NCBI GenBank assembly: GCA_040904765.1
Contig: JBBDST010000048.1
Location: 1 to 20,469, forward strand
Source of the DNA: JBBDST01 sp040904765
GTDB taxonomy: Bacteria > Actinomycetota > Nitriliruptoria > Nitriliruptorales > Nitriliruptoraceae
Reading direction: 5' to 3'
Length of the DNA stretch: 20,469 nt
The notes beneath the pieces are model-generated. The model ran no database searches. It had not been told where the DNA came from and worked only from the letters and a program-made list of their open reading frames with translations. This document shows, one piece after another, positions 1-7,187 of this stretch. A program made the position numbers and the translations under genes. How positions within the stretch are numbered: position 1 is the first letter of the stretch; every line of letters begins with the position of its first letter.

Positions 1-98
1 TGATTCAGCCGATCGCGATGGATGAGGGTTTGAAGTTCGCGATTCGTGAGGGTGGCCGTACGGTTGGTGCTGGTCGTGTCACCAAGGTTCTTGCATAA
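1..98 (+). CDS. tuf: Elongation factor Tu, C-terminal end (partial)
   Basis: This is the last 31 codons of a gene that begins before the window; the reading frame starts at base 3 and ends with TAA at 96-98. EF-Tu is the cytoplasmic GTPase that carries aminoacyl-tRNA to the ribosome. The visible residues belong to domain 3 and end in the family's typical C-terminus: a Gly-Gly-Arg-Thr-Val-Gly-Ala-Gly-Arg-Val stretch followed by TKVLA. The G domain is outside the window. Only 42 bases separate it from rpsJ, the position tuf usually holds at the end of the str operon (rpsL-rpsG-fusA-tuf). Confidence 0.95.
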   Translation, partial: IQPIAMDEGLKFAIREGGRTVGAGRVTKVLA

Positions 99-140
99 CC
101 CATTCAGCAGCTACCTGGTGACAGTCGGAGAAAACGTTCC

Positions 141-449
141 ATGGCAGACCAAAAAATTCGCATTCGCCTCAAGGCGTACGACCACGAAATACTTGACCGT
201 TCGGCACGCGAGATTGTCGACACGGTCGAGGCAACTGGCGCACACGTCACGGGCCCTGTTCCGCTGCCAACGGAGCGGAACGTGTGGTGTGTCATTCGCT
301 CACCACACAAATACAAGGATTCGCGTGAGCACTTTGAAATGCGAACCCACAAGCGGCTGATCGACATCCACTTGCCAACGCAGAAGACCATCGACAAGTT
401 GATGGGGCTATCACTGCCAGCAGGTGTTGATATCGAAATCAAGCTCTAA
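141..449 (+). CDS. rpsJ: Small-subunit ribosomal protein S10 (NusE)
   Basis: S10 (102 residues, the usual length) sits in the head of the 30S subunit; in other bacteria it also acts as NusE in transcription antitermination. The start MADQKIRIRLKAYDHEILDR and the later SPHKYKDSREHFEMRTHKR segment, about residues 53-71, are the diagnostic S10 sequences. A GGAG motif at 127-130 supports the ATG at 141. It is the first gene of the S10 operon and follows tuf after only 42 bases, so str and S10 operons may be read through together. Confidence 0.98.
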   Translation: MADQKIRIRLKAYDHEILDRSAREIVDTVEATGAHVTGPVPLPTERNVWCVIRSPHKYKDSREHFEMRTHKRLIDIHLPTQKTIDKLMGLSLPAGVDIEIKL

Positions 450-542
450 ACATCTTTACCACGCTTGGCGCAGCACATGCGTTGAGCCCTTCCTCCGTCC
501 GCTGCGCCTGACGCATGACGGAATCATGCAGGAGAAGTACCC
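450..542 (+). promoter_or_regulatory. rpsJ-rplC gap with two competing short helices
   Basis: This 93-base gap carries ATGCGT (477-482), which can pair with ACGCAT (511-516). The overlapping GCATG (513-517) can instead pair with CATGC (525-529), directly upstream of the rplC ribosome binding site (AGGAG at 530-534). The two helices exclude each other. Helices this short occur by chance, so a regulatory role is only possible. Confidence 0.25.
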
Positions 543-1193
543 ATGGAACCCAAGGGCATCCTCGGGAAAAAGCTTGGAATGACACAGGTGTTTGACGACG
601 ACAATCGCGTCGTTCCTGTAACCGTCGTTCACGCTGAACCCAACACGGTTGTGCAACTTAAGACAGTTGAAACAGACGGCTACACCGCCGTCCAGATCGC
701 CTATGGCGACCGTAAAAACGTGAACAAGCCGATGGCGGGCCACCTTGCCCCGTCAGGGCGCGCGTCAGCGAAAGTGTTGGCGGAACTACGGCTAAACGCT
801 ATTGAAGACCTCCCCGAAGTTGGGGCACTGATCTCCGCGGATGTGTTCAACAAAGGCGACTTTGTTGATGTAACCGGTCGTAGTAAAGGGAAGGGCTACA
901 CCGGCGTAATGAAGCGGCATAACTTCCACGGTCTTGGTGACGGCCACGGTGTAAAAAAGAAAAACCGTCACCCGGGTTCTGTCGGTGCATGTGCAACACC
1001 AGGCCGAACGTTTCGCGGAACACGTATGGCCGGCCGAAGCGGTGGTATTCGTGTCACCGTGCAAAATCTCGAAATCGTCGATGTGGACACCGAGAACCAG
1101 CTGATTCTCGTGAAGGGCGCACTGCCCGGTTCCGACGGACAGACGGTTTTCATCAAATCGGCTGTGAAGAACACAAAGGGCGGTGATGCCTGA
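543..1193 (+). CDS. rplC: Large-subunit ribosomal protein L3
   Basis: L3 is an early 23S rRNA binder and lies near the peptidyl transferase centre. The 216-residue product begins with the family N-terminus (GILGKKLGMTQVFDDDNRVV). It carries the L3 signature around residues 117-165: KGKGYTGVMKRHNF, then HPGSVGACATPGRTFRGTRMAG, the long loop that reaches into the ribosome core. The ATG at 543 has an AGGAG at 530-534. Its stop overlaps the rplD start (TGATG at 1191-1195), so the two are probably translationally coupled. Confidence 0.98.
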   Translation: MEPKGILGKKLGMTQVFDDDNRVVPVTVVHAEPNTVVQLKTVETDGYTAVQIAYGDRKNVNKPMAGHLAPSGRASAKVLAELRLNAIEDLPEVGALISADVFNKGDFVDVTGRSKGKGYTGVMKRHNFHGLGDGHGVKKKNRHPGSVGACATPGRTFRGTRMAGRSGGIRVTVQNLEIVDVDTENQLILVKGALPGSDGQTVFIKSAVKNTKGGDA

Positions 1194-1840
1194 TGGCAAC
1201 TTCCGTTGATGTACTCGATCACGCAGGCGCGAAAGTCGGGACGATCGAACTTGCCGACGAGTGGTTCGCGACCAAAGTGAACATTCCCGCGATGCACCAA
1301 GTTGTGACAGCGCAACTTGCTGCAGCCCGTCAAGGGACGCACAAAACCAAGACACGTGCAGAGGTATCTGGTGGTGGCCGTAAACCTTGGAAGCAAAAAG
1401 GTACGGGCCGTGCTCGTCAGGGCTCCATTCGTTCACCGCAGTGGGTTGGCGGTGGCGTCGCCCACGGGCGTACCCCCAAAGACTGGTCAGTGCGCGTCAA
1501 CAAGAAACTGCGTCGCGTGGCATTGAGTTCTGCACTAACCGACCGCGCATTGAACAGCCGCGTGTTGGTGGTACGCGAGTTGACGTTCGCAGAACCAAAG
1601 ACTCGTGACGCTGCTGCCTTGCTGAGCGCCTTGAACAACACCGGTCGTGTGTTGATAGTGCTGGCTGATCTCGATCAGGCCACAATGAAGTCCTTTCGCA
1701 ACTTGACTGGCGTTCACGCGCTGGTGATTGACCAACTGAACACGCACGACGTTCTGGTGAGCGACTACGTGGTGTTTGACGAAGCGGCGTTGGCGCTGAT
1801 TGGCACCGGTCGTCGTAACTCTGAGGAGGTGACCGCGTGA
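1193..1840 (+). CDS. rplD: Large-subunit ribosomal protein L4
   Basis: L4 binds 23S rRNA domain I and lines the peptide exit tunnel; in Escherichia coli it also represses the S10 operon. The 215-residue product has the expected Gly/Arg/Lys-rich extended tunnel loop at about residues 60-98 (GGGRKPWKQKGTGRARQGS, then VGGGVAHGRTPKDW), followed by the C-terminal alpha/beta domain. The start overlaps the rplC stop by one base, and the stop overlaps the rplW GTG start. A regulatory role here is not shown by the sequence. Confidence 0.98.
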   Translation: MATSVDVLDHAGAKVGTIELADEWFATKVNIPAMHQVVTAQLAAARQGTHKTKTRAEVSGGGRKPWKQKGTGRARQGSIRSPQWVGGGVAHGRTPKDWSVRVNKKLRRVALSSALTDRALNSRVLVVRELTFAEPKTRDAAALLSALNNTGRVLIVLADLDQATMKSFRNLTGVHALVIDQLNTHDVLVSDYVVFDEAALALIGTGRRNSEEVTA

Positions 1841-2127
1841 AGGACCCCCGCGACATCATTTTTCGTCCGGTGATCTCCGAAAAGTCGTACGGGCTGCTCG
1901 ATGAGAACAAGTACACCTTCATCGTTGACAAGCGTGCGAATAAAACGCAGATCAAACAGGCAATCGAAGGCATCTTCGATGTCAAGGTGCTTGGTGTGAA
2001 CACTATGAACCGTCAAGGAAAGCGCAAGCGCCGTGGACTCATTGTCGGCAAGCGCCCAGACACCAAACGCGCAATCGTCACGCTGGCTGAAGGCGACGAA
2101 ATCGCACTGTTCGACGCAGGGCTATAA
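1837..2127 (+). CDS. rplW: Large-subunit ribosomal protein L23
   Basis: L23 (96 residues, usual length) sits at the tunnel exit, where it is the docking site for trigger factor and the signal recognition particle. The N-terminus (KDPRDIIFRPVISEKSYGLL) and the central KYTFIVDKRANKTQIKQAIE segment are characteristic. The start is GTG at 1837, overlapping the rplD stop (GTGA) and preceded by a strong GAGGAGG at 1823-1829. An ATG is not available near this position in frame. Confidence 0.97.
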   Translation: MKDPRDIIFRPVISEKSYGLLDENKYTFIVDKRANKTQIKQAIEGIFDVKVLGVNTMNRQGKRKRRGLIVGKRPDTKRAIVTLAEGDEIALFDAGL

Positions 2128-2181
2128 CCCTTTTCCGTCCACTTCGTTGTCGCAGATTCGCATCACAGTAAAGGCATCACA

Positions 2182-3015
2182 ATGGCCATCCGAAAGTACA
2201 AACCGACCTCGCCTGCACGGCGTGGTGGGTCGGTTAGTGATTTCGCGACTATCACCCGGTCGACGCCGGAGAAGTCCTTGCTTGCACCGCTGCCAAAAAA
2301 GGCCGGACGCAACGTGCACGGACGAATCACCAGTCGTCACCGTGGTGGCGGTCACAAGCGCAAGTTCCGCGTGATCGACTTTCGTCGCAACAAGGACGGT
2401 GTGCCTGCGACAGTTGCTTCGATCGAGTACGACCCGAACCGGTCAGCCCGTATCGCGCTGCTGCACTACCACGACGGCGAAAAGCGCTACATCTTGGCGC
2501 CCCGCAACCTGGTTGTCGGGCAGATCGTAGAATCCGGTCCAAGCGCTGACATTAAAATTGGGAATACGTTGTCGCTGGCCAACATTCCGGTCGGTACGAC
2601 CATCCATGCGGTTGAATTGCGGCCAGGTGGTGGCGCCAAGTTTGGCCGTTCCGCCGGTTCGTCTATTCAGTTGCTTGCCCGTGAAGGTAAAAACGCGGCC
2701 TTGCGCATGCCATCGGGTGAAATTCGCCTGGTTGATGCCCGCTGCCGTGCATCGATCGGTTCGGTCGGTAACGAAGAGCACGAACTGATTTCATGGGGTA
2801 AAGCCGGTCGGTCACGTTGGAAGGGTGTACGCCCTCAATCACGTGGTGTCGTTATGAACCCGGTCGATCACCCACATGGTGGTGGTGAAGGCAAGACGTC
2901 CGGTGGTCGCCATCCGGTGGACCCATGGGGTAACCCTGAACGCCGTACCCGTAAAAAGAAGAAGCCGTCGGATAAGCAGATTATCCGCCGCCGTGGCCAG
3001 AACCGGAGGCGATGA
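2182..3015 (+). CDS. rplB: Large-subunit ribosomal protein L2
   Basis: L2 (277 residues) is one of the largest and most conserved 50S proteins, needed for subunit joining and for the peptidyl transferase centre. The N-terminal RNA-binding region carries HGRITSRHRGGGHKR (residues 46-60). The C-terminal signature VDHPHGGGEG is at 228-237 and includes His230, the equivalent of E. coli His229. The protein ends in the expected basic tail (RTRKKKKPSDKQIIRRRGQN). An AAAGG about 10 bases upstream supports ATG 2182. The 54-base gap after rplW shows no clear structure. Confidence 0.99.
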   Translation: MAIRKYKPTSPARRGGSVSDFATITRSTPEKSLLAPLPKKAGRNVHGRITSRHRGGGHKRKFRVIDFRRNKDGVPATVASIEYDPNRSARIALLHYHDGEKRYILAPRNLVVGQIVESGPSADIKIGNTLSLANIPVGTTIHAVELRPGGGAKFGRSAGSSIQLLAREGKNAALRMPSGEIRLVDARCRASIGSVGNEEHELISWGKAGRSRWKGVRPQSRGVVMNPVDHPHGGGEGKTSGGRHPVDPWGNPERRTRKKKKPSDKQIIRRRGQNRRR

Positions 3016-3018
3016 CCT

Positions 3019-3303
3019 ATGGCACGTAGCCTAAAAAAAGGCCCATTCATTGACGATCACCTGATTAAAAAGGTGGACACCATGAATGAGGCCGGTGAAA
3101 AACGGGTGATCAAAACCTGGTCACGTCGATCCACAATCTTCCCTGAGATGGTTGGCCACACTTTCGCGGTTCACGACGGACGCAAACATGTCCCGGTTTA
3201 CGTGACCGAGTCGATGGTCGGACACAAACTGGGTGAATTCGCACCGACCCGCGCAATCAAGTGGGGCGGCGCGGGTGAGAAGCAGACGCAGAAGCGCCGG
3301 TAG
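3019..3303 (+). CDS. rpsS: Small-subunit ribosomal protein S19
   Basis: S19 (94 residues) forms a head complex with S13 and contacts the A site and intersubunit bridges. The N-terminus ARSLKKGPFIDDHLIKKV and the later YVTESMVGHKLGEFAPTR are the S19 signature. It starts three bases after the rplB stop, and the GGAGGCGATG overlapping the end of rplB provides the ribosome binding site. Order rplB-rpsS-rplV-rpsC is the standard S10 operon order. Confidence 0.98.
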   Translation: MARSLKKGPFIDDHLIKKVDTMNEAGEKRVIKTWSRRSTIFPEMVGHTFAVHDGRKHVPVYVTESMVGHKLGEFAPTRAIKWGGAGEKQTQKRR

Positions 3304-3312
3304 GAGCACACG

Positions 3313-3660
3313 ATGCAGACCAAGGTCAAGGCGACCGCGAAATATGTGCGCGTGAGCCCTTCAAAAGTTCGTCAGGTTGCACGCCTGATTGTGGGCAAAC
3401 CTGTACAGGAAGCAGAACGCATCTTGTTGTTCGCCGACAAGGGTGCAGCTGCGCCCTTGCTGAAAGTATTGCGTTCAGCAGTGGCCAATGCGGAAAACAA
3501 CGATGACCTGGACCCCGACGAACTTGTCGTATCTGGGGCACATGTTGACGAGGGGCCGACGTTGAAGCGGTTTCAGCCCCGCGCACTAGGTCGGGCCTAC
3601 CGAATCCGGAAGCGGACAAGTCATATCACCGTCGTGGTTAGCCCGGCGGAGGAGAAATAA
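3313..3660 (+). CDS. rplV: Large-subunit ribosomal protein L22
   Basis: L22 (115 residues) contacts all domains of 23S rRNA, and its extended hairpin reaches the constriction of the exit tunnel, a macrolide-resistance site. The sequence shows the family pattern: AKYVRVSPSKVRQVARLIVG near the N-terminus, a SAVANAENN helix, and the hairpin plus end segment PTLKRFQPRALGRAYRIRKR. GGAG at 3303-3306 precedes ATG 3313. The stop lies one base before rpsC. Confidence 0.98.
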   Translation: MQTKVKATAKYVRVSPSKVRQVARLIVGKPVQEAERILLFADKGAAAPLLKVLRSAVANAENNDDLDPDELVVSGAHVDEGPTLKRFQPRALGRAYRIRKRTSHITVVVSPAEEK

Positions 3661-3661
3661 C

Positions 3662-4567
3662 ATGGGTCAGAAGGTAAACCCTTACGGTTTCCGCCTCGGT
3701 ATCACAACCGACTGGCGTTCGAAGTGGATCGCGGACAAAAAAGACTATGCCGTGTATCTGCACGAAGACGATCGCCTGCGGCGCTTTATCCGTGAGCGGG
3801 TCCGTCATGCCGGCATTAGCCGCATTGACATCACCCGCACACGCGACAACGTCGAAGTGTCGATGCATGCGGCGCGTCCAGGCATCGTCATTGGTCGTCG
3901 TGGAACAGAAGCCGACCAGATGCGGTCCGAACTCGAGAAGATCAGCGGCAAGAAAGTGAAGCTGAACATCATCGAGATCAAAAACCCTGAACTTGATGCT
4001 CAGGTTGTGGCATTCAACGTCGCCGAACAGCTCCGTGGCCGTGTGTCCTTCCGTCGCGCCATGCGTCGTGCAGTGCAGTCAGCAATGAAAGCTGGCGCAA
4101 AAGGTATTCGTATCCAAGTCGCCGGCCGTTTGGGCGGGGCTGAAATGAGCCGTACCGAGTGGTACCGCGAAGGTCGCGTACCGTTGCACACGCTTCGCGC
4201 CAAAGTTGATTATGGCTTCGATGAGGCCCGCACAACCTATGGGCGCATCGGCGTCAAGGTTTGGGTGTACACCGGCGACCAGATTGGTTCGGGTGAAGAA
4301 GCTGAAGCCGCTCGCGCCGTTGATCGGGCACGCGCCTTGGCTGAAGGCCGTCCGGTCGATGACCGTCCACGTCGTCAAGCAACGCGCAAAGCAGCAACCG
4401 TGGCGAAGAAGGTTACTGGTGTTGGTAGCCGCGCAACGGCCAAGCCGACACCAGCCGCCGCATCGGCTCCTGCGCCAGCAAAGACCGCGGACGCAACCCC
4501 ACCAGCTGACACTGCTGCTCCGGCCGATGTGCCCAGCGCAGAAACAGGGAAGGATGGTGAGAACTGA
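3662..4567 (+). CDS. rpsC: Small-subunit ribosomal protein S3 with long C-terminal tail
   Basis: S3 lines the mRNA entry channel of the 30S head. The conserved part covers residues 1 to about 208: a type II KH domain with its GXXG loop in VIGRRG (76-81), then the C-terminal S3 domain (GRLGGAEMSRTEWYREGRVP, about 155-174, and TTYGRIGVKVWVYTG). Family members are usually 210-235 residues; this one is 301. The extra 80-90 residues are Ala/Pro/Thr/Lys-rich, first basic (DRPRRQATRKAATVAKK) and then acidic at the end (ETGKDGEN). Such tails are common in Actinomycetota S3 and are probably disordered. The stop overlaps the rplP start (TGATG). Confidence 0.98.
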   Translation: MGQKVNPYGFRLGITTDWRSKWIADKKDYAVYLHEDDRLRRFIRERVRHAGISRIDITRTRDNVEVSMHAARPGIVIGRRGTEADQMRSELEKISGKKVKLNIIEIKNPELDAQVVAFNVAEQLRGRVSFRRAMRRAVQSAMKAGAKGIRIQVAGRLGGAEMSRTEWYREGRVPLHTLRAKVDYGFDEARTTYGRIGVKVWVYTGDQIGSGEEAEAARAVDRARALAEGRPVDDRPRRQATRKAATVAKKVTGVGSRATAKPTPAAASAPAPAKTADATPPADTAAPADVPSAETGKDGEN

Positions 4568-4989
4568 TGCTTTCGCCAAAGCGTGTAAAACACCGCAAAC
4601 AGCATCGCCCACGTCCGCTTAAAGGCTTGTCGACGGGTAATACTCAGGTACATGTCGGAGACTACGGTCTGATCGCCACGTCACCGGGTTGGATTACTGC
4701 ACGGCAGATCGAATCTGCCCGTGTTGCTATCAACCGTGCCGTCAAGCGAGGCGGGAAGGTTCGAATCACCATCTTCCCAGACCGGTCGATCACCCTTAAA
4801 CCGCTGGAAACCCGTATGGGTTCTGGTAAAGGTTCACCGGAGTTCTGGGTCGCAGCAGTGAAGCCTGGACGCGTGATGTTCGAAATTTCAGGGGTCAGTG
4901 AAGAGCTCGCTCGCGAGGCTATGCGACGCGCGTCCCACAAACTTCCAGTCGGTACGAAGTTTGTTTCACGTGAGGAGACAAGCGAATGA
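4567..4989 (+). CDS. rplP: Large-subunit ribosomal protein L16
   Basis: L16 (140 residues) is a late-assembly 50S protein that helps position A-site tRNA and the 5S rRNA region. The N-terminus LSPKRVKHRKQHRPRPLKG, the central TARQIESARVAINRAVKRGG and the loop ETRMGSGKGSPEFWVAAVKP are characteristic. The start overlaps the rpsC stop by one base and the end overlaps rpmC by four bases (ATGA), so coupling on both sides is likely. Confidence 0.98.
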   Translation: MLSPKRVKHRKQHRPRPLKGLSTGNTQVHVGDYGLIATSPGWITARQIESARVAINRAVKRGGKVRITIFPDRSITLKPLETRMGSGKGSPEFWVAAVKPGRVMFEISGVSEELAREAMRRASHKLPVGTKFVSREETSE

Positions 4990-5207
4990 GCACAGCGACA
5001 GAACTGCGTGAACTTCCCGACGACGAGCTGCGTCAAAAGCTTGCTGAAGGTAAAGAAGAACTGTTCACCCTGCGTTTCCAGGTTGTCACCGGTCAACTCG
5101 ATAACCCACAGCGCATCGGTGAGGTCAAGCGCGAGATTGCACGCGTTCTGACCGTTCTTCGTGAACGTGACATCGCCGCAGCTATGCGTGCACAGAATGG
5201 GGCCTGA
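4986..5207 (+). CDS. rpmC: Large-subunit ribosomal protein L29
   Basis: L29 (73 residues) is a small two-helix protein next to L23 at the tunnel exit. It shows the family pattern ELRELPDDELRQKLAEGKEE, then LRFQVVTGQLDNPQRI and a second helix with VKREIARVLTVLRERD. The start overlaps the rplP stop in ATGA, with GTGAGGAG upstream at 4970-4977 as ribosome binding site. A few extra Ala/Gln residues at the C-terminus are unremarkable. Confidence 0.97.
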   Translation: MSTATELRELPDDELRQKLAEGKEELFTLRFQVVTGQLDNPQRIGEVKREIARVLTVLRERDIAAAMRAQNGA

Positions 5208-5209
5208 TT

Positions 5210-5476
5210 ATGGCAGACACGATTAACCGCAACGCGCGTAAAGAGCGGCAAGGCACGGTCGTCTCCTCAGTGCAAGACAAAACCATCGTTGTTCGTGTGG
5301 AACGGCGTACAACCCACCCGCTGTATAAAAAAACGGTTGTGCGCACCAAGAAATACCACGTCCACGATGAAACCAACGAGGCCGGCGCTGGCGACATTGT
5401 CCGCATCATCGAGACGCGCCCGATCTCCAAACTCAAGCGTTGGCGTTTGTTGGAAATCGTGGAACGCGCGAAGTAA
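5210..5476 (+). CDS. rpsQ: Small-subunit ribosomal protein S17
   Basis: S17 (88 residues) is a primary 16S rRNA binder with an OB fold. The sequence has the expected RKERQGTVVSSVQDKTIVVR start, the TTHPLYKKTVVRTKKYHVHD core and the GDIVRIIETRPISKLKRWRL end. It follows rpmC by two bases and is the last gene before a 56-base gap; in bacteria the S10 operon conventionally ends here. Confidence 0.98.
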   Translation: MADTINRNARKERQGTVVSSVQDKTIVVRVERRTTHPLYKKTVVRTKKYHVHDETNEAGAGDIVRIIETRPISKLKRWRLLEIVERAK

Positions 5477-5532
5477 GCCATAGCGCAACCATCCCCTCGT
5501 TATTCATGATGTACAGGTAAAAAGAGAGAACG

Positions 5533-5901
5533 ATGATCCAGACTGAATCCCGGCTCAAAGTCGCGGACAACTCCGGGGCACGTGAGGTGCTTTGCATTCG
5601 CGTGCTCGGCGGATCGGGCCGTCGCTATGCCTCCGTGGGTGACGTGTTCATCGGAACGGTGAAACAGGCCATTCCGCAGTCCAACGTCAAAAAAGGTGAA
5701 GTCGTGCGCTGCGTAGTAGTACGCACGAGTAAAGAGAAGCGGCGCCCCGACGGGTCATACGTCCGTTTCGATGACAACGCGTGCGTCATTATCCGCCCCG
5801 ACGGAAACCCCCGGGGAACACGTATTTTCGGTCCAGTGGCGCGTGAGCTGCGAGACGGAAAATACATGCGGATCATTTCGCTTGCACCGGAGGTGTTGTA
5901 A
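5533..5901 (+). CDS. rplN: Large-subunit ribosomal protein L14
   Basis: L14 (122 residues, exactly the usual length) is a very conserved 50S protein at the subunit interface, forming bridges to 16S rRNA and binding the silencing factor RsfS in other bacteria. MIQTESRLKVADNSGAREVL at the start, GDVFIGTVKQAIP, and the end segment GTRIFGPVARELRDGKYMRI are diagnostic. AGAGAG upstream supports ATG 5533. The 56 bases before it contain no structure I can support. Its stop overlaps the rplX start (TAATG). Confidence 0.99.
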   Translation: MIQTESRLKVADNSGAREVLCIRVLGGSGRRYASVGDVFIGTVKQAIPQSNVKKGEVVRCVVVRTSKEKRRPDGSYVRFDDNACVIIRPDGNPRGTRIFGPVARELRDGKYMRIISLAPEVL

Positions 5902-6230
5902 TGCGCCGCATTCGTAAAGATGACCAAGTTCAGGTGATCGCCGGAAAAGACGCCGGTAAAACCGGACGTGTTGTCCGCATCTATGATGATCGCGATCGTG
6001 TGCTGGTTGAAGGCGTGAACTACGTCAAAAAACACCAGCGGATGGCGCAAAGTCGTTCCGGCGCCCAAGAAGGTGGCATCATCGAGACTGAGGCCCCGGT
6101 ACATGTGTCAAATGTCATGCCGGTGTGTCCGTCGTGCGGCAAAGCAACCCGCGTCGGTTTCACCTACGCCACCGAAGGCGATCGCCGCAGCAAGCAGCGC
6201 AGCTGCAAAGCGTGCGACGCCACCTTCTAA
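5901..6230 (+). CDS. rplX: Large-subunit ribosomal protein L24 with zinc-ribbon C-terminus
   Basis: L24 (109 residues) starts 50S assembly by binding 23S rRNA domain I. The KOW motif is in the first 35 residues (KDDQVQVIAGKDAGKTGRVV), followed by GVNYVKKHQR. The C-terminal third carries two CXXC pairs, Cys76/Cys79 (CPSCGK) and Cys102/Cys105 (CKACDATF). Many L24 proteins lack these cysteines. A zinc site formed by them is inferred; Thermus-type L24 proteins have a comparable C-terminal Cys arrangement. The start overlaps the rplN stop by one base. Confidence 0.97.
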   Translation: MRRIRKDDQVQVIAGKDAGKTGRVVRIYDDRDRVLVEGVNYVKKHQRMAQSRSGAQEGGIIETEAPVHVSNVMPVCPSCGKATRVGFTYATEGDRRSKQRSCKACDATF

Positions 6231-6340
6231 ACCGACCATACGAAAGTCACCCCCGATCGGCCCGTTCGTTAGATGCGGGATCAGCATCACATCGTCATAC
6301 ATGCCGGTGAGAACGAGTTGAGAAGGCAGGAGAGAGAACA

Positions 6341-6913
6341 ATGAGCGACAGCACGGTAGTGCGTCCCCGGCTGCGGACCCAGTTTGACACTGAGATCCGC
6401 ATGGCCTTGAAAGAGCAACTAGATCTGGCAAACGTCATGCAGATCCCCAGTCTTGAAAAGATTGTGGTGAACATGGGTTTGGGTGAAGCAGTGAGCGACA
6501 GCAAAGCGCTGGAAGGTGCACTCAACGACCTGGCGATCATCACCGGCCAAAAGCCGCGGGTGAACCGTGCGCGTAAGTCAATCGCCGGTTTCAAGCTGCG
6601 TGAAGGCATGCCGATTGGCGTCAAAGTCACTTTGCGGGGCGACCGTATGTGGGAGTTCTACGACCGCTTACTGTCCATCGCGCTTCCGCGTATTCGTGAC
6701 TTTCGCGGTTTGAAGGCAACGTCTTTTGACGGTCAAGGAAACTACACCTTCGGTTTGACTGAACAACTGGTTTTTCCAGAAATTGACTACGACGACGTCT
6801 CGTCGGTGCGCGGTATGGATATCACCATCGTGTCGACATCAAACGAGGATGCACACGCACGTGCGTTCCTTGAGGCATTCGGATTCCCGTTTGCCCGGAA
6901 TCAGGAAAGTTAG
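6341..6913 (+). CDS. rplE: Large-subunit ribosomal protein L5
   Basis: L5 (190 residues) binds 5S rRNA and contacts the P-site tRNA. The core matches the family: NVMQIPSLEKIVVNMGLGEA, then the TGQKPRVNRARKSIAGFKLR loop, LPRIRDFRGL, and the end segment GMDITIVSTSNEDAHARAFL. An N-terminal extension of about 20 residues precedes the usual start, and AGGAG at 6328-6332 supports ATG 6341. The 110-base gap upstream (6231-6340) is where S8 represses the spc operon in E. coli. Here I see only a weak CCCG/CGGG helix and cannot identify an S8 site. Confidence 0.98.
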   Translation: MSDSTVVRPRLRTQFDTEIRMALKEQLDLANVMQIPSLEKIVVNMGLGEAVSDSKALEGALNDLAIITGQKPRVNRARKSIAGFKLREGMPIGVKVTLRGDRMWEFYDRLLSIALPRIRDFRGLKATSFDGQGNYTFGLTEQLVFPEIDYDDVSSVRGMDITIVSTSNEDAHARAFLEAFGFPFARNQES

Positions 6914-6915
6914 TC

Positions 6916-7101
6916 ATGGCGAAAAAATCTAAGATCGCAGCGACCAAACGTGGCGCCCGGTTCAACGTCCAAAACTACACGCGTTGCGGTCGTTGTGGCC
7001 GCCCTCGTGCGGTGTACCGCCGCTTTATGCTCTGCCGCGTGTGCTTTCGTGAGATGGCGCACGCCGGTGAACTCCCCGGTGTGCGTAAAGCCAGTTGGTA
7101 G
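6916..7101 (+). CDS. rpsN: Small-subunit ribosomal protein S14, zinc-binding type (type Z)
   Basis: S14 assembles into the 30S head next to S3 and S10. The 61-residue length and the two zinc pairs Cys24/Cys27 (CGRCGRP) and Cys40/Cys43 (CRVCFRE) identify the short zinc-binding form. The longer, cysteine-free form is about 100 residues. Both forms can occur in one Actinomycetota genome, with the cysteine-free copy under zinc control elsewhere; none is in this window. It starts two bases after the rplE stop. Confidence 0.98.
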   Translation: MAKKSKIAATKRGARFNVQNYTRCGRCGRPRAVYRRFMLCRVCFREMAHAGELPGVRKASW

Positions 7102-7122
7102 TTCGATTACAGCTTGACCGAT

Positions 7123-7139
7123 GACGGCAACGTGCCGTC
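7123..7139 (+). promoter_or_regulatory. Hairpin in the rpsN-rpsH gap
   Basis: GACGGC (7123-7128) and GCCGTC (7134-7139) form a perfect 6-bp stem with a 5-base loop in the 86-base gap. A second weaker pair, TGTGG (7147-7151) with CCACA (7161-7165), follows. No T-tract follows either, so neither looks like an intrinsic terminator. A role in mRNA processing or S8-linked control is only speculation. Confidence 0.35.
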
Positions 7140-7187
7140 TGGGAAGTGTGGGGCGAGTCTCCACAACCCCGTAAAGGAGTAACGACA

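Noticed and set aside
792..1436. 214-codon minus-strand open frame opposite rplC/rplD
   Set aside because: Fully covered by two conserved ribosomal-protein genes on the other strand and lacks any domain pattern.
4079..4612. 177-codon minus-strand open frame opposite rpsC/rplP
   Set aside because: Cys/Trp/Gly-rich reverse reading of the Ala/Pro tail of S3, with no family resemblance; an antisense shadow.
6231..6340. Possible S8-binding operator before rplE, as in E. coli
   Set aside because: Only a weak CCCG/CGGG pairing is visible, and I cannot match the S8 recognition core by eye; not supported as a feature.
7146..7187. Earlier ATG for rpsH
   Set aside because: Would add 14 residues translated from the hairpin and ribosome binding site region; S8 proteins start at the MTMTDPVADML sequence.
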